Origin: Thermoanaerobacterium sp.
GTDB taxonomy: Bacteria; Bacillota; Thermoanaerobacteria; Thermoanaerobacterales; Thermoanaerobacteraceae
NCBI GenBank assembly: GCA_029960905.1
Contig: JASBVU010000109.1
Span: 1-6,479, forward strand
Length of the DNA: 6,479 bases
Direction of reading: 5' to 3'
Position 1 is the stretch's first letter; each line of letters opens with the position of its first letter. The notes under the pieces were generated by a model, which worked only from the letters and a program-made list of their open reading frames with translations, had not been told where the DNA came from and did no database searches. The position numbers and the translations under genes are program-made. Positions 6,137 to 6,479 of this stretch are shown piece after piece.

Positions 6137-6479
6137 TCACGCTTCTTTTTCGTCTGTGTCAAATACACTTATTTCTTTTAATTGTGCAAATTCGAAAATT
6201 GTAAGAGGCACATCTTGCAAAACCTTTATACATTCCTCAAAGTTGTTTCTCAAATTTATATGGCGCTCAGATAAAATTGCCTCAAGTGATCTGTTTTCCC
6301 ATTCTGCCCACTTCACAAATCTTTCCCTTTCCCTTATATATTGTCCTTTAACTATATCATCGGTCACCTTGCTCATAACTTCGTCACAGATGAAAAAATT
6401 ACAAACATAATTGCGGTAAACTGGCGGAAGTGTACAGCCAAAACCGCTTTTCACAAAAGGACAAGCTCTAAAAAATATC
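6137..6479 (-). CDS. C-terminal part of a cysteine-cluster protein, YkgJ-like (5' end beyond window)
   Basis: The frame is open to the right edge, so the N-terminus is outside; 113 residues are visible. Near the visible N-terminus are four cysteines (C6, C15, C26, C31 of the visible part) in the order ACPF, GCTLPP, YRNYVCNFFIC. The spacing and the C-P-F ... C ... Y-R-x-x-x-C-x-x-F pattern resemble the second half of the YkgJ/UPF0153 putative metal- or iron-sulfur-binding domain, whose first cysteines would lie upstream. The rest is charged and helical, without signal or membrane segments. A GTG at 6454 could open a 105-residue version, but it has no ribosome binding site and would cut the cysteine cluster. 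Family assignment is tentative and no function is claimed. Convergent with the transporter gene, sharing the terminator at 6092-6125. Confidence 0.6.
   Translation of the reverse strand, partial: IFFRACPFVKSGFGCTLPPVYRNYVCNFFICDEVMSKVTDDIVKGQYIRERERFVKWAEWENRSLEAILSERHINLRNNFEECIKVLQDVPLTIFEFAQLKEISVFDTDEKEA

Noticed and set aside
6452..6454. GTG as start of the right-edge gene
   Set aside because: No Shine-Dalgarno site before it, and the frame upstream stays open and encodes another cysteine of the cluster, so the gene more likely begins outside the window.
1..6479. CRISPR repeat array
   Set aside because: No regularly spaced direct repeats of about 30 bases were seen on either strand; the only short direct repeat found (CAAGATTTT) belongs to the leader structure.

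Overview
The window is AT-rich and carries part of a type I-B CRISPR-Cas operon (Cst/Tneap-like gene set: cas8b1/cst1, cas7/cst2, cas5t, cas3). The base composition, strong AGGAGG-type ribosome binding sites, the cas gene set and a DUF1646-type transporter suggest a low-GC, probably anaerobic and possibly thermophilic Firmicute (Clostridia or Thermoanaerobacterales type). This host assignment is inference; nothing in the window fixes the species.

Layout. The minus strand from about 4693 down to the left edge holds four tightly packed genes in transcription order: cas8b1 (zinc-ribbon large subunit), cas7 (backbone), cas5 (crRNA 5'-end subunit) and cas3 (HD nuclease plus helicase, cut off by the window edge inside helicase motif V/VI). 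Gaps are 18 and 6 bases, and cas5 and cas3 overlap by 29 bases, so the genes are probably one translationally coupled transcript. Inside the 3' third of cas8b1 there is a near-consensus ribosome binding site and an in-frame ATG at 3691. They would give a separate 125-residue C-terminal product, the expected form of the small subunit Cas11b. No cas6, cas1, cas2, cas4 or repeat array is visible; they may lie left of the window or elsewhere.

The 327-base gap at 4694-5020 separates the cas operon from a divergent plus-strand gene. It holds a weak candidate promoter for the cas genes, a good promoter for the other direction (TTGATT, 17 bases, TACAAT with an extended -10), and a structured leader of about 140 bases with three successive stem-loops and overlapping alternative pairings. 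The leader precedes a membrane protein that looks like the DUF1646 family (ArsB/NhaD-like ion transporters). This fits the DUF1646 RNA motif, known as the Na+-I riboswitch class. I infer this from position and structure; I did not match it to a covariance model.

The transporter gene (5021-6073) ends just before a strong bidirectional terminator (6092-6125). A convergent minus-strand gene beyond it enters from the right edge. Only its C-terminal 113 residues are visible, with a cysteine cluster resembling YkgJ-type proteins. Antisense and out-of-frame open frames over the cas genes and the transporter were judged to be shadows.
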